A stretch of 64,000 nucleotides of DNA from Mesorhizobium loti (GCF_013170705.1 NZ_CP033334.1:2209501-2273500), one strand, 5' to 3'; positions 36,934-46,948 are shown, counted from the first letter of the stretch. Translations and numbers: made by a program. Notes: generated by a model from the letters alone, not told the origin.

Positions 36934-36978
36934 GATTGCGTTCGTAATCTATAATCAGTATAGCGGTCGAATGCAATC
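36934..36978. promoter_or_regulatory. Inverted repeat in the TetR/RND divergent promoter region
   Basis: GATTGCGTTCG (36934-36944) and CGAATGCAATC (36968-36978) match at 10 of 11 positions as an inverted repeat, 23 bp apart. The central AT-rich stretch (TATAATCAGTATAG) may be overlapping -10 elements. It is a plausible TetR operator. Confidence 0.6.
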
Positions 36979-36995
36979 TATTTCGAGATGAGGCG

Positions 36996-38111
36996 ATGGG
37001 TGTGAAAAAGAGAACCGTTGTAGTATTGGGATCGACCCTGACCGCGATATCATGGGCGGCGGCATTCGCCACGCTTGCCACTCCTGCGCGGGAAGCTCCG
37101 TTGGTGACCGACCCAAGGCAGGAAGCACCATTCGTCAGGCTTGTGTCGGCAGCGCCCGTCACCGAATCGGAACGTGGCTTCACCGGGATTATCGCGGCAA
37201 GGGTGCAGAGCAATCTCGGCTTTCGCGTTCCCGGCAAGATCGTGGAACGGTTGGTGGACGTCGGTCAGGAGGTCAAAGCCGGTCAGCCGCTGATGCGGAT
37301 TGACGATACCGACCTGGGCCTTGCGCTGTCGGCGAAACGCAATGCCGTTGCCGCAGCGCGAGCAACAGTCGCTCAGACACAGCCTGATGAACGGCGATAC
37401 GCCAGTTTGCTTGGCAGTGGGTGGGTGACACCGCAGCGCTACGAGCAGGCGAAGGCTGCGATGGATACAGCCCAAGCGCAACTTGCCGCCGCCGAAGCCG
37501 ATGCACGGGTTGCCGAGAACGAGGCGGCCTATGCAGTCCTGTTAGCGGATGCGGATGGAACGGTGGTTGAAACGCTTGGCGAGCCGGGGCAGGTCGTCGC
37601 TGCCGGCCAGCCAGTGATCCGGACCGCGAAGGCCGGCCCTCGCGAAGCAGTCGTCGCACTTCCCGAAACGATCCGACCGGCGATCGGCTCGGTGGCCGAA
37701 GCCAGCGTGTACGCCGGCAATGAGCGTCGTTACTCAGCGCATTTGCGGCAGTTGTCGGACTCGGCCGATGCCCAGACCCGAACGTTTGAGGCCCGCTATG
37801 TGCTCGACGGTGAGGCTGCCGCAGCACCGCTTGGCGCGACGGTAACCATTCGGCTCGCAAGCCAGATGAAACAGCCAGAGGTCCAGGTGCCACTGGGAGC
37901 CGTGCTTGATGACGGCCGCAAGACCGGCGTTTGGGTGCTGGACAGCGCCACCTCGACCGTACACTTTCAGCCCGTCCAGCTTGTTCGTGTAACCAGCGAA
38001 ACCGCTGTGATCTCCGGATTGAACTCCAACGTTCCCATTGTGTCGCTCGGCGCCCACCTCCTCCAGGAAGGCGCTCGCGTCCGGACCGAGTCCGAAAGCG
38101 GGAGCAACTGA
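36996..38111 (+). CDS. RND efflux periplasmic adaptor (membrane fusion protein)
   Basis: A 371-residue adaptor. An N-terminal hydrophobic segment (about residues 7-30) is followed by a lipoyl-type half (GFRVPGKIVERLVDVGQEVK), a coiled-coil hairpin with AQAQLAAAEADARVAENEAA, the second lipoyl half (GTVVETLGEPGQVVAAGQPV) and beta-barrel domains. It bridges the inner-membrane pump to an outer-membrane channel. The stop overlaps the permease start by 1 nt. No TolC-like gene is adjacent, so a channel encoded elsewhere must be used. Confidence 0.9.
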   Translation: MGVKKRTVVVLGSTLTAISWAAAFATLATPAREAPLVTDPRQEAPFVRLVSAAPVTESERGFTGIIAARVQSNLGFRVPGKIVERLVDVGQEVKAGQPLMRIDDTDLGLALSAKRNAVAAARATVAQTQPDERRYASLLGSGWVTPQRYEQAKAAMDTAQAQLAAAEADARVAENEAAYAVLLADADGTVVETLGEPGQVVAAGQPVIRTAKAGPREAVVALPETIRPAIGSVAEASVYAGNERRYSAHLRQLSDSADAQTRTFEARYVLDGEAAAAPLGATVTIRLASQMKQPEVQVPLGAVLDDGRKTGVWVLDSATSTVHFQPVQLVRVTSETAVISGLNSNVPIVSLGAHLLQEGARVRTESESGSN

Positions 38112-41100
38112 TGAGCTTCAATCTTTCCGCGATCGCCGTTCGCGAACGCGCGGTCACGCTGTTCTTCATCCTCTTGCTGGTGGCTGCCGGTGCCTACGCC
38201 TTCCTCATGCTCGGCCGGGCGGAGGACCCGAACTTCACCATCAAAACCATGACGGTTACGACGGCGTGGCCGGGCGCGACGGCGCGAGAGATGCAGGACC
38301 TCGTTGCCGAACCGTTGGAGAAGCGGCTTCAGGAACTGACCTGGTACGACCGGGTGGAGACGACGACACGGCCAGGTTACGCGTATATGACGGTCACGCT
38401 GAAGGACAGCACACCGTCATCCGTCGTGCAGGAGGAGTTCTACCAGGCTCGCAAGAAGCTCGGCGACGAGGCCCCCAACCTGCCGCCCGGCGTCTTCGGC
38501 CCCTTCGTGGACGATGAGTATTCGGATGTGAGCTTCGCCCTTTATGCGCTGAAGGCCAAAGGCATGCCGATGCGGGAACTGGCGAGGCAGGCGGAGGTAA
38601 TCCGCCAGGACCTCCTGCACGTGCCAGGCGTTAAGAAGATCAACATCCTTGGTGAACGTCCCGAACAGATATTCGTCGAGTTTTCCTACGCCAAACTGGC
38701 AACCCTTGGCGTGTCGGCACAGGACATCGCCGCTGCCTTGCAGCGGCAGAACACCGTCACGCCCGCAGGCTCGATCGATACCCTGGGGCCACGCCTCCTC
38801 ATTCGGGTCGACGGCGCCTATCACAGCGTTCAGGCGATCGCGGACACGCCGATTGTCGCTGGGGGTCGAACGCTGAAGCTCTCCGACATTGCCTACGTCA
38901 GCCGCGGCTACGAAGACCCTCCCACCTACCTCATCCGCCGTCAGGGGGAGCCCACCATCATGCTTGCAGCGGTTATGCAGGAAGGCTGGGATGGTCGCGC
39001 GCTCGGCAAGGCGCTAGAAGACAAGACTGCCGCGATCGTACAGACCCTGCCGCTTGGTATGACGCTCGACAAGGTAAGCGACCAAGCCGTCAACATCACT
39101 TCGGCGGTCGACGAGTTCATGTTGAAGTTCGCTATGGCGCTCGGCGTCGTGCTGCTGATCAGCCTGCTCAGCATGGGCTGGCGCGTCGGGATCGTCGTAG
39201 CGGCTGCCGTTCCTCTGACACTTGCCGTCGTGTTCCTCATCATGCTGGAAACCGGCCGGTTCTTCGATCGCATCACGCTCGGCGCCCTCATCCTGGCGCT
39301 TGGTCTTCTCGTGGACGACGCCATCATCGCCATCGAGGTGATGGTGGTGAAGATGGAAGAGGGCATGGACCGCATCAAGGCGGCGGCCTATGCATGGAGC
39401 CACACTGCGGCGCCGATGCTGTCTGGAACGCTGGTGACGATCGCCGGTTTCGTGCCGGTGGGTTTTGCGCGCTCGACGGCGGGCGAATACGCCGGCAACA
39501 TCTTCTGGGTGGTGGGGTTCGCCCTCATCGTTTCCTGGATCGTCGCGGTGGTCTTTACGCCCTATCTCGGTGTCAAGATGCTGCCGGCGATCAAACCGGT
39601 CGAAGGCGGTCACCACGCTATTTACGACACGCGCAATTATCGACGTTTACGGCGGGCCATCACGTTTGCCGTGCGCCATAAATTCGTAACCTGTGGTATC
39701 GTTGGCATCGCCTTCGCGCTTTCCGTCATCGGGATGGGCGCCGTCAAACAGCAGTTCTTCCCGACGTCCGATCGCCCCGAAGTGCTGGTGGAGGTTCGCC
39801 TGCCGGAAGGTGGTAGCATCGAGACAACGACCGCCGCGGTCGAGAAGCTCGAACATTGGCTGGACAGACAGCCCGAGGCCAAGATCGTCACGAGCTATGT
39901 CGGTCAGGGCGCTCCGCGCTTCTTCTTCGCAATGGCGCCGGAACTTCCCGATCCCGCTTTCGCCAAGATCGTCGTGCTGACCCCGGACGCCGAGGCGCGT
40001 GAGGCGTTGAAGAACCGGCTCCGAGAGGCGGTGGCGCAGGGGCTTGCACCCGAGGCGTATGTCCGCGTTACGCAGCTCGTGTTCGGTCCCTATACGCCGT
40101 TCCCGGTCGAGTTCCGGGTCATGGGACCCGATGCCACACAACTCTACAGCATTTCCGAAAAGGCCCTCGACATCATGCGGGGCGTCCCGGACGTGCGACA
40201 GGCCAACCGCGATTGGGGCAATCGCACGCCCGTGCTTCGCTTTGTCCCGGATCAGGATCGACTGAACCTCATCGGCCTCTCGTCGGCGGAGGTGGCTCAG
40301 CAACTGCAATTCCTTCTCACCGGCATCCCCGTTACCCAGGTCCGCGAGGACATTCGCAATGTCCCCATCGTGGCGCGCAGCGCCGGCGGCGAACGGCTGG
40401 ATCCGGCACGTCTGGCGGATTTCTCACTCGTTAGCCGAGATGGCCGCTCGATTCCGCTCGACCAGATCGGGCATTCGGAAATCCGTCAGGAGGAGCCAAT
40501 CCTGAAGCGCCGCGACCGCATGCCCGTTGTAACGATCCGCGCGGACATCAATGAGGCGAGCCAGCCTCCCGAGGTCTCCAAGCAGATCATGAAGGCCCTT
40601 CAGCCGCTGATCGCGTCCCTTCCGGCCGGCTATCGCATCGAAATGGGCGGATCGATCGAGGAGGCTGAAAAGGCCAACACCGCGCTAGGCAAGGTCTTCC
40701 CAGCTATGATAGCCGCCATGTTGATCGTCATCATGCTGCAGGTGCGATCCTTCTCGACGATGTTCATGGTCATGCTGACGGCGCCGCTTGGCCTTGTCGG
40801 CGTCGTGCCGATGCTGCTCATCTTCAACCAGCCCTTCGGGTTCAACGCCATTCTGGGCATGATAGGACTGGCTGGCATCCTGATGCGCAATACGCTGATC
40901 CTGACCGAACAGATCAAGGAAAACCGTGTTGCCGGCATTGATGACTATCACGCTGTCATCGAGGCCACGGTGCAACGCACACGGCCCGTCATCCTGACAG
41001 CACTTGCAGCCGTGCTGGCCTTCATCCCCCTCACGCACTCCGTTTTCTGGGGTTCAATGGCCTATACGCTGATCGGCGGAACAGCGGCCGGCACGGTGTT

Positions 41101-41221
41101 AATCCTGCTCTTCCTTCCCGCGCTCTACATCGCGTGGTTCCGGATCAAGCCGACCGCGGATGAGATCCAGGAGGCTTCGAAAGAGGAACCGGAACAGCGG
41201 CTAGCAATGGCTGCCGAGTAG
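38111..41221 (+). CDS. RND efflux inner-membrane permease
   Basis: A 1036-residue permease of normal family length. It shows the N-terminal helix (about residues 13-35), the porter start AWPGATAREMQDLVAEPLEK, the transmembrane-4 proton-relay motif LGLLVDDAIIAIEVMVVKME with two adjacent Asp, and the C-terminal repeat GMIGLAGILMRNTLILTEQI. Both large periplasmic loops are intact, unlike the remnant at 19909. Together with the adaptor it forms a proton-driven pump, probably for hydrophobic compounds, under the divergent TetR. Confidence 0.92.
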   Translation: MSFNLSAIAVRERAVTLFFILLLVAAGAYAFLMLGRAEDPNFTIKTMTVTTAWPGATAREMQDLVAEPLEKRLQELTWYDRVETTTRPGYAYMTVTLKDSTPSSVVQEEFYQARKKLGDEAPNLPPGVFGPFVDDEYSDVSFALYALKAKGMPMRELARQAEVIRQDLLHVPGVKKINILGERPEQIFVEFSYAKLATLGVSAQDIAAALQRQNTVTPAGSIDTLGPRLLIRVDGAYHSVQAIADTPIVAGGRTLKLSDIAYVSRGYEDPPTYLIRRQGEPTIMLAAVMQEGWDGRALGKALEDKTAAIVQTLPLGMTLDKVSDQAVNITSAVDEFMLKFAMALGVVLLISLLSMGWRVGIVVAAAVPLTLAVVFLIMLETGRFFDRITLGALILALGLLVDDAIIAIEVMVVKMEEGMDRIKAAAYAWSHTAAPMLSGTLVTIAGFVPVGFARSTAGEYAGNIFWVVGFALIVSWIVAVVFTPYLGVKMLPAIKPVEGGHHAIYDTRNYRRLRRAITFAVRHKFVTCGIVGIAFALSVIGMGAVKQQFFPTSDRPEVLVEVRLPEGGSIETTTAAVEKLEHWLDRQPEAKIVTSYVGQGAPRFFFAMAPELPDPAFAKIVVLTPDAEAREALKNRLREAVAQGLAPEAYVRVTQLVFGPYTPFPVEFRVMGPDATQLYSISEKALDIMRGVPDVRQANRDWGNRTPVLRFVPDQDRLNLIGLSSAEVAQQLQFLLTGIPVTQVREDIRNVPIVARSAGGERLDPARLADFSLVSRDGRSIPLDQIGHSEIRQEEPILKRRDRMPVVTIRADINEASQPPEVSKQIMKALQPLIASLPAGYRIEMGGSIEEAEKANTALGKVFPAMIAAMLIVIMLQVRSFSTMFMVMLTAPLGLVGVVPMLLIFNQPFGFNAILGMIGLAGILMRNTLILTEQIKENRVAGIDDYHAVIEATVQRTRPVILTALAAVLAFIPLTHSVFWGSMAYTLIGGTAAGTVLILLFLPALYIAWFRIKPTADEIQEASKEEPEQRLAMAAE

Positions 41222-41351
41222 GGCACTGTTGTCGAGCCTCATTTGTCTGCACGGGGCGACTGGCGGGTTCGCGGCGTCGATGTGAGTGAGAGTAATCAGT
41301 GTGGCTGGCGGTAGCGGATTTTCATGTAACTGATTGATCTTGTTGACCAAA

Positions 41352-41428
41352 TGGTAGCGGGAGAGGGACTTGAACCCCCGACCCCAGGATTATGATTCCC
41401 GTGCTCTAACCAACTGAGCTACCCCGCC
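41352..41428 (-). tRNA. tRNA-Met (CAT)
   Basis: On the minus strand a complete 77-nt cloverleaf is read: acceptor GGCGGGG / TCCCGCT, D arm GCTC-AGTTGGTTA-GAGC, anticodon stem CGGGA / TCCTG with loop ATCATAA (anticodon CAT), T arm GGGGG-TTCAAGT-CCCTC, and an encoded CCA. It looks like elongator tRNA-Met; tRNA-Ile with a modified CAT anticodon cannot be excluded. No integrase is next to it. Confidence 0.95.
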
Positions 41429-41669
41429 AGGGCGGCGAAAGGCCCGAAATCCGCCTTAAATCGAAAGGCATTTCGAGGCGTTCGCCAAGGTCGCGCGGAT
41501 ATAAGGTTGGGAGGGCGAGCCTGTCAAGCTTCGAAGCATTCCATATCGCAGCATATTCTCATTGCCGAAAAAAGCTTTGCCGCGTGGACATTTGGTTGCA
41601 ACCGCCGGGGTTGAGTTCGAAGGGGCACGTCGCTATGTCTCGGCCACGAGTTTTTAGAGTTTGAAACAG

Positions 41670-42635
41670 ATGAAGCCGCGCATTGCAGTCCTCGGTTGCG
41701 GATACTGGGGCAGCAACCATATCCGCACCCTCAAGGCGCTTGGCGCGCTGTACGCGGTTTCCGACGCCAACCGGGCGCGAGCCGAAGGCTTTGCCAGCGA
41801 ACAGGATTGCCTGGCGATCGAGCCCGACCAGTTGTTCGGCCGGGACGACATCGACGCCATCGTCATGGCCTTGCCGCCGCAGTTCCATGCCGACCTTTCC
41901 GTGCGCGCCGCTGAAAGCGGCAAGGACCTGCTGGTGGAAAAGCCGATCGCGCTGACGGTGGCGGATGCCGAGCGTGCGGTGCAGGCGGCCAAGGACAATG
42001 GCCGCGTCTTCATGGTCGGCCATGTCCTGCGTTTCCATCCCGCCTTCGAGACGCTGAAAGGGCTGATCGACAATGGCGAGCTCGGCGAGGTCCGCTACAT
42101 ACATTCGCACCGGCTTGGCCTTGGCAAGTTCCACACCGAGAACGATGCGCTGTGGGATCTGGCGCCGCATGATTTGTCGATGATCCTGGCCATCACCGGC
42201 ACCGAGCCGATCGAGGTACGCGGCGAGGGCGCCGCCCTCCTCGACAATCTCAGCGACTTCGCGCATCTGCACATGCGCTTTCCCAACGGCCTGCGCAGCC
42301 ATCTTTTCACCTCGCGGCTCAATCCCTACCGCGAGCGGCGGCTGACCGTGGTCGGCACCAAGGCGATGGCGGTGTTCGACGATGTCGAGCCGTGGGAGCG
42401 CAAGCTTGCCGTGTACCGCCACGCGGTCTGGCAGGACAGCGGCCAATGGGCGTTCACCACCAACGAGCCATCCTATGTCGCGGTCGCGCAAGGCATGCCG
42501 CTGACGCGCGAGCTGGAGCATTTCATCCACTGCATCGAGACGCGCGCCGAACCCCGCACCAGCGGCGAGGAAGCGATCAGGGTGCTGCGCATCCTGACGG
42601 CGGGCACCGTCACCCACACCAAATCGAAAGACTGA
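41670..42635 (+). CDS. Gfo/Idh/MocA family oxidoreductase
   Basis: A 321-residue NAD(P)-dependent oxidoreductase. The Rossmann motif is AVLGCGYWGSNHIR; the family's EKP is in DLLVEKPIALT, and the catalytic-type GHVLRFHPAF and WDLAPHDLSMIL follow. This pattern resembles sugar-nucleotide dehydrogenases of the WlbA/WbpB kind, but no sugar genes are nearby, so the substrate is open. A TTG at 41661 is an alternative start. Its stop faces the mnmA stop with 15 nt between. Confidence 0.86.
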   Translation: MKPRIAVLGCGYWGSNHIRTLKALGALYAVSDANRARAEGFASEQDCLAIEPDQLFGRDDIDAIVMALPPQFHADLSVRAAESGKDLLVEKPIALTVADAERAVQAAKDNGRVFMVGHVLRFHPAFETLKGLIDNGELGEVRYIHSHRLGLGKFHTENDALWDLAPHDLSMILAITGTEPIEVRGEGAALLDNLSDFAHLHMRFPNGLRSHLFTSRLNPYRERRLTVVGTKAMAVFDDVEPWERKLAVYRHAVWQDSGQWAFTTNEPSYVAVAQGMPLTRELEHFIHCIETRAEPRTSGEEAIRVLRILTAGTVTHTKSKD

Positions 42636-42650
42636 GAAGGCGCCGGCCGT

Positions 42651-43841
42651 CTATTCGGCGGGAATTCGCGCCGGCCTTGCCGCCAGCTTCGTCAGCATGG
42701 CCTCGGCCTCGGCGCCCCGCTCGGAGCGCTCGATGAAACCGCCGCCGAAGATGCGGGCTTCGTTGCCGTCATCGGAATAGAGCACGCAGGCCTGTCCGGG
42801 CGCGATGCCGGATTCGCCGTCCGCCAATTCGACTGATGTCACGCCTGCCTCATGGCGCAGCACCGCTGGACGCGGCGGCCTGGTGGAGCGCACCTTGGCG
42901 AACAGTTCGATGCCGCCGGCGGGCACATTGGCGAGCGGACCGTCGCCAAGCCAGTTCATGTTGCGCAGATAGATCTTGTGCGTCTCCAGCGCCTCGCGCG
43001 GGCCGACCACGACGCGGGCCCGTTCGGCGTCGAGATGGACGACATAGAGCGGTTCGCCCGACGCGATGCCGATGCCGCGGCGCTGGCCGATCGTGTAACG
43101 CAGGATGCCTTCATGGCGGCCGAGCACTCGGCCATCGATGTGAACGATGTCGCCCGGATTGGCGGCGGACGGCTTCAGCTTGGCGATGATATCGGAATAT
43201 TTGCCCTGCGGCACGAAGCAGATGTCCTGGCTGTCCTGCTTGGCGGCCACCGTCAGCCCCATCTCCTCGGCAATCGCGCGAACCTGCGGCTTCGAAAGGC
43301 CGCCCAGGGGAAAGCGCAGATAGTCGATCTGCGCCTGCGTGGTGGCGAACAGGAAATAGCTCTGGTCGCGGTCGGCATCGACCGGCCGGTAGAGCGCGCG
43401 GTGGGCACCGTTGGCGCCGGAGCGGATATAGTGGCCGGTGGCGAGCGCGTCGGCGCCAAGCTCCTTGGCGGTGGCCAGGAGATCGGCGAACTTCACCGTC
43501 TGGTTACAGGAGACGCAGGGAATGGGGGTTTCGCCGGCGACGTAGCTCTCGGCGAAGGGGTCGATGACCGCCTTGCGGAAACGCTCTTCGTAGTCGAGCA
43601 CATAATGCGGGATGCCCAGCGTCTCAGAGACGCGACGGGCATCGTCGATATCCTGTCCGGCGCAGCAAGAGCCGGCCCGATGCGTTGCCGCGCCGTGGTC
43701 GTAAAGCTGCAAGGTGACGCCGACAACATCATAGCCCTCGCGCTTCAACAGGCCGGCGACCACGGACGAATCCACGCCGCCCGACATGGCGACGACGATG
43801 CGGGTGTTTTCGGGACGTCCGGGAAGGTCGAGACTGTTCAT
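42651..43841 (-). CDS. mnmA: tRNA-specific 2-thiouridylase
   Basis: A 396-residue enzyme that thiolates U34 of Lys, Glu and Gln tRNAs. The PP-loop is [17 protein letters not shown]; the catalytic cysteines are Cys112 ([10 protein letters not shown]) and Cys208 ([10 protein letters not shown]), and the C-terminal barrel starts near [11 protein letters not shown]. The ATG at 43841 is chosen by homology, since an upstream in-frame start would add 21 unrelated residues. A housekeeping gene. Confidence 0.95.
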   Translation of the reverse strand: MNSLDLPGRPENTRIVVAMSGGVDSSVVAGLLKREGYDVVGVTLQLYDHGAATHRAGSCCAGQDIDDARRVSETLGIPHYVLDYEERFRKAVIDPFAESYVAGETPIPCVSCNQTVKFADLLATAKELGADALATGHYIRSGANGAHRALYRPVDADRDQSYFLFATTQAQIDYLRFPLGGLSKPQVRAIAEEMGLTVAAKQDSQDICFVPQGKYSDIIAKLKPSAANPGDIVHIDGRVLGRHEGILRYTIGQRRGIGIASGEPLYVVHLDAERARVVVGPREALETHKIYLRNMNWLGDGPLANVPAGGIELFAKVRSTRPPRPAVLRHEAGVTSVELADGESGIAPGQACVLYSDDGNEARIFGGGFIERSERGAEAEAMLTKLAARPARIPAE

Positions 43842-44128
43842 GATGCTTTCATTCTGCGCGGCGTCTGAATGCCAATGTCGAGAATATAGGTCAAGCTTTC
43901 CCACGACGCCAGCTTGCAGGCCGATTCACGGATTGCGGTCGATCCGCCATCCGTCGGATTTTTCCCAACCAATTCAAGGCTTCGAGCCCGATGTTTCAAA
44001 TGCCTGCGAAAAGACTAACGCGCCGTTCACGATCCTTACCTAGTCATTAGGGTCTGCTTAGGCAATTTTTAAAGCTGTGGCGGTAACGTGGCGGGGATTG
44101 GGTCTTTGAGTTTTTTGTAGAGAGTACG

Positions 44129-44404
44129 ATGACCGATCTGGTTAGACCTAGAGTCAAGTATGTTATTGGGCCTGACGGCAGCCCTCTTACGATTGCCGAC
44201 CTGCCGCCGACGAACACGCGTCGCTGGGTTATCCGGCGCAAGGCGGAAGTGGTCGCGGCGGTGCGCGGCGGGCTTTTGAGCCTTGAAGAGGCATGCCAGC
44301 GCTACAAGCTGACCACCGAGGAATTCCTGTCCTGGCAGGCGTCGATCGACGAATATGGCCTTGCCGGGCTGCGCACCACGCGCATCCAGCAATACCGGCA
44401 TTAG
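44129..44404 (+). CDS. sciP: CtrA inhibitor SciP (DUF1153)
   Basis: A 91-residue protein beginning MTDLVRPRVKYVIGPDGSPL with a helix-turn-helix-like region (residues about 33-80: RRKAEVVAAVRGGLLSLEEA, then CQRYKLTTEEFLSWQ). SciP binds CtrA and blocks its activation of transcription in Caulobacter and relatives. It lies about 3.5 kb upstream of ctrA. A strong terminator follows 20 nt after the stop. Confidence 0.9.
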   Translation: MTDLVRPRVKYVIGPDGSPLTIADLPPTNTRRWVIRRKAEVVAAVRGGLLSLEEACQRYKLTTEEFLSWQASIDEYGLAGLRTTRIQQYRH

Positions 44405-44422
44405 AGCCGGCCTGGCACAGTC

Positions 44423-44449
44423 AAAGGGCGCGGCACTCCGCGCCCTTTT
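44423..44449 (+). terminator. Rho-independent terminator of sciP
   Basis: AAAGGGCGCGG and CCGCGCCCTTT form an 11-bp stem with a CACT loop, running into a T stretch. It may also serve the convergent oxidoreductase gene. Confidence 0.88.
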
Positions 44450-44488
44450 GCTTTTGCAGGGCCTTCGTCCCGAGGCAATTTCCCGCAA

Positions 44489-45415
44489 TCAGACCGTCAG
44501 CGCCACCTTGCCGATCGGCCTGGTGGCGAGAAACGCGTGAGCGGCACCGGCCTCTTCGAGTGGAAAGCTCCTTGCTACGTGAACGGCAAGCTTGTTCGCG
44601 TCGATCAACCGACCAAGCTCCACAAGGCCTTTTCGGTCAGGCACGACGGACATGCGCTCGACCCGGATATCGCGCGCGCTGGCCAGTGCCCTGGTGGTGT
44701 CGTTCAGGTTCAGCAAGGACACCAGCACACCGCCATTCCTGATGACCTTCAAAGAGAGTTCGGCGTGCTCGCCGCCCATCGGGTCCAGCACCAGATCGAT
44801 GTCGTTGATCCGGTTGGTAAAATCGCCTTGTGTGTAGTCGATGACCTCGTCGACGCCGAGCTCGCGGACGAAATCGAGCTTGTTCGGGCTGGCGGTGGCG
44901 ACGACATAAGCGCCGCGCGCCTTGGCGATCTGCACCGCCAGATGACCGACGCCGCCGGCGCCCGCATGCACCAGCACACGCTGGCCCGGCTTCAATGCGC
45001 CATGGCGGACAAGGCCTTGCCAGGCGGTCAGGCCGGCCAGCGGCAATGCGCCCGCCTGGATGTGGTCCGCCGCCTTCGGCTTCAGCGCGATTTCATCGGC
45101 TGGCACAGCGGTCAGTTCGGCGTAGGCCGCCGCCTGCTTGGGGAAACGCGGCATGCCGAATACCTCGTCGCCGATCTTGAGATCGGTGACGCCGGCCCCC
45201 AGCGCCTCGACCGTTCCCGAAATATCCCAGCCGAGGATGAAGGGAGGTTCGCCAAGCAGCGGATAGTAGCCGGCGCGCACGGCGCCATCGACCGGGTTGA
45301 TGCCGGCGGCCTTGACGCGGACCAGCACTTCACCGGGCTTTGCGGTGGGGTCGGGCTGATCGGCAATGACAAGGACGTCGGGTCCGCCAACGGAAGTCTG
45401 GATAACGGCACGCAT
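44489..45415 (-). CDS. NADP-dependent quinone reductase-like oxidoreductase (zinc-free MDR)
   Basis: A 308-residue medium-chain reductase. The N-terminal GroES-like domain (FILGWDISGTVEALG) and the Rossmann motif VHAGAGGVGHLAVQIAKARG are clear; structural and catalytic zinc ligands are missing, as in quinone oxidoreductases. It is divergent from an HxlR regulator, a frequent pairing for redox- or electrophile-inducible reductases. Confidence 0.88.
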   Translation of the reverse strand: MRAVIQTSVGGPDVLVIADQPDPTAKPGEVLVRVKAAGINPVDGAVRAGYYPLLGEPPFILGWDISGTVEALGAGVTDLKIGDEVFGMPRFPKQAAAYAELTAVPADEIALKPKAADHIQAGALPLAGLTAWQGLVRHGALKPGQRVLVHAGAGGVGHLAVQIAKARGAYVVATASPNKLDFVRELGVDEVIDYTQGDFTNRINDIDLVLDPMGGEHAELSLKVIRNGGVLVSLLNLNDTTRALASARDIRVERMSVVPDRKGLVELGRLIDANKLAVHVARSFPLEEAGAAHAFLATRPIGKVALTV

Positions 45416-45442
45416 GGGAGGTCTCCTGCTTGGTTGCTGCCG

Positions 45443-45501
45443 CTATCATTTGGATAGTAATATTCTCTTGTCCAGTATGTACCTTTTTGATATATAGGTA
45501 C
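45443..45501. promoter_or_regulatory. Inverted repeats in the reductase/HxlR divergent promoter
   Basis: Two inverted repeats: CTATC-ATTTG-GATAG at 45443-45457, and GTACCT (45479-45484) facing AGGTAC (45496-45501) across 11 bp. HxlR proteins bind GTAC-type palindromes, so the second is the better operator candidate. Confidence 0.55.
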
Positions 45502-45504
45502 CTT

Positions 45505-45903
45505 ATGGATAGTGAAGATAACTCCCCCTTCGGTTATGACGCGTTCCGGCGGACATGTCCGTCGCACACCGTGCTGGAGATGCTGGCCAGCAAATGGGTC
45601 TACTTGGTGGTGTGCGCGCTGCGCAAAGGCCGGCTGCGCAATGGCGAGCTTGCCCGCAAGCTCGAAGGCATCACGCCCAAGATGCTGACGCAGACGTTGC
45701 GCGTGCTGGAGCGTGACGGGCTGGTGCGGCGTGAAATCTTCCCGGTCATTCCGCCGCGCGTCGAATATGAATTGACCGAACTCGGCCAGAACCTGGCGGG
45801 ACTGCTCACCCAGATCAGGGCCTGGGCGGAACAGCATGCGCCAGACATCAAGGATGCGCGAGCCAAGGCGATTGCTGTAAATGCAGGGGAATGGGCCGCC
45901 TAG
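45505..45903 (+). CDS. HxlR-family transcriptional regulator
   Basis: A 132-residue winged-helix protein: CPSHTVLEMLASKWVYLVVC, then LEGITPKMLTQTLRVLERDG and the wing VIPPRVEYELTELGQ. The conserved Cys near the N-terminus (TCPSH, about residue 15) is a redox sensor in some family members. The stop codon TAG at 45901-45903 consists of the TA target of the IS630 insertion plus the first base of the element. Confidence 0.9.
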   Translation: MDSEDNSPFGYDAFRRTCPSHTVLEMLASKWVYLVVCALRKGRLRNGELARKLEGITPKMLTQTLRVLERDGLVRREIFPVIPPRVEYELTELGQNLAGLLTQIRAWAEQHAPDIKDARAKAIAVNAGEWAA

Positions 45904-46948
45904 AGCGTGTTGCTGTTGATTTGAATCGGTTGGGATTCACGCCGAGGTGATTTTGTGATTCAAGATGCTGGCTGGGCGGAGGCCAGCATCGGATGCCAAG
46001 ACCCTATTCAAACGATCTTCGTGAGCGCGTTGCGGCAGCGGTTGCGGCTGGCCGGACATGCCGGGAAACGGCTGCATTGTTCGGGGTGAGCGTGGCGAGT
46101 GTTGTGAAGTGGTCGCAACGCCAACGATTGAGCGGAAGCGCATCGGCGTTGCGCATGGGGCGTCAATCCGGCCGGGATTTGGAGCCACATCGCGTGTGGC
46201 TGCTGGAGCGGGTAGCCTCACAGTCGCATGTGAGCGTGCGAGCGCTGTCGGCGGAGCTTGCCGAGCGCGGCATCGTGGCAGCCCCGGTGTCGGTGTGGCG
46301 GGTGCTGAAGGAGGCCGGGTTCAGCTTCAAAAAAAACGCTGTTCGCCAGCGAGCAGGACAGGCCGGCGATTGCGCGGCGCCGGGCGCAATGGAGGAAGTA
46401 TCAAGGCAGGCTTGATCCACGGCGCCTGGTGTTCATCGACGAAACCTGGGCAAAAACCAACATGGCGCCGCTACGAGGCTGGGGGCCTCGTGGGCACCGA
46501 TTGGTCGCCAAGGCTCCGCATGGCAAATGGCGCACGCTGACCTTCCTGGCCGCGCTGCGCTGCGAGCGCATCGACGCGCCCTGCGTCATTGATGGTCCCA
46601 TCAACGGTGCAAGCTTTGCGGCCTGGGTTGAGCAGTTCCTCGTGCCGACGCTCTCGCCCGGTGACATCGTCGTCATGGACAATCTTGGAAGTCACAAGGG
46701 GCAAGCCATTCGTCGTGCCATTCGCGCGGCCGGAGCCAAGCTTTTCTACCTGCCACCCTACAGTCCAGACCTAAACCCGATCGAGCAGGTCTTCGCCAAG
46801 CTCAAGCACCTCATGCGAAAGGCTTCAGAACGGACCGTCGAGGCCACATGGCGACGTATCGGAACACTCCTCGAAAGCTTTCAACCCGCTGAATGCGCCA
46901 ACTATCTCGTCAACGCTGGATATGCTTCAATGTAAGTGAAACACGCTC
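45903..46948 (+). mobile_element. IS630-family insertion sequence
   Basis: A 1046-bp element flanked by TA on both sides (45901-45902 and 46949-46950), the target duplication of this family. Terminal inverted repeats begin GAGCGTGTT at the left and end AACACGCTC at the right. It encodes one transposase split by a frameshift. The right flank continues into a family-A repeat and the left flank is the HxlR stop codon. Confidence 0.88.
45993..46935 (+). pseudogene. IS630 transposase, split in two frames at an A8 run
   Basis: The N-terminal part (45993-46415) has the helix-turn-helix start MPRPYSNDLRERVAAAVAAG; the C-terminal part continues in another frame with VFIDETWAKTNMAPLRGWGP, VVMDNLGSHKGQ and LPPYSPDLNPIEQVFAKLKH, which hold the DDE catalytic residues. 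Eight A residues at 46329-46336 mark the frame change: seven would give an intact gene reading FKKTLFASEQD. Either the copy is inactivated or full-length protein comes from slippage at the A run. Confidence 0.85.

Noticed and set aside
41352..41428. tRNA-Met as an integration site for a genomic island covering the RND/FabF region
   Set aside because: No integrase and no duplicate of the tRNA 3' end was found near 33-34 kb.
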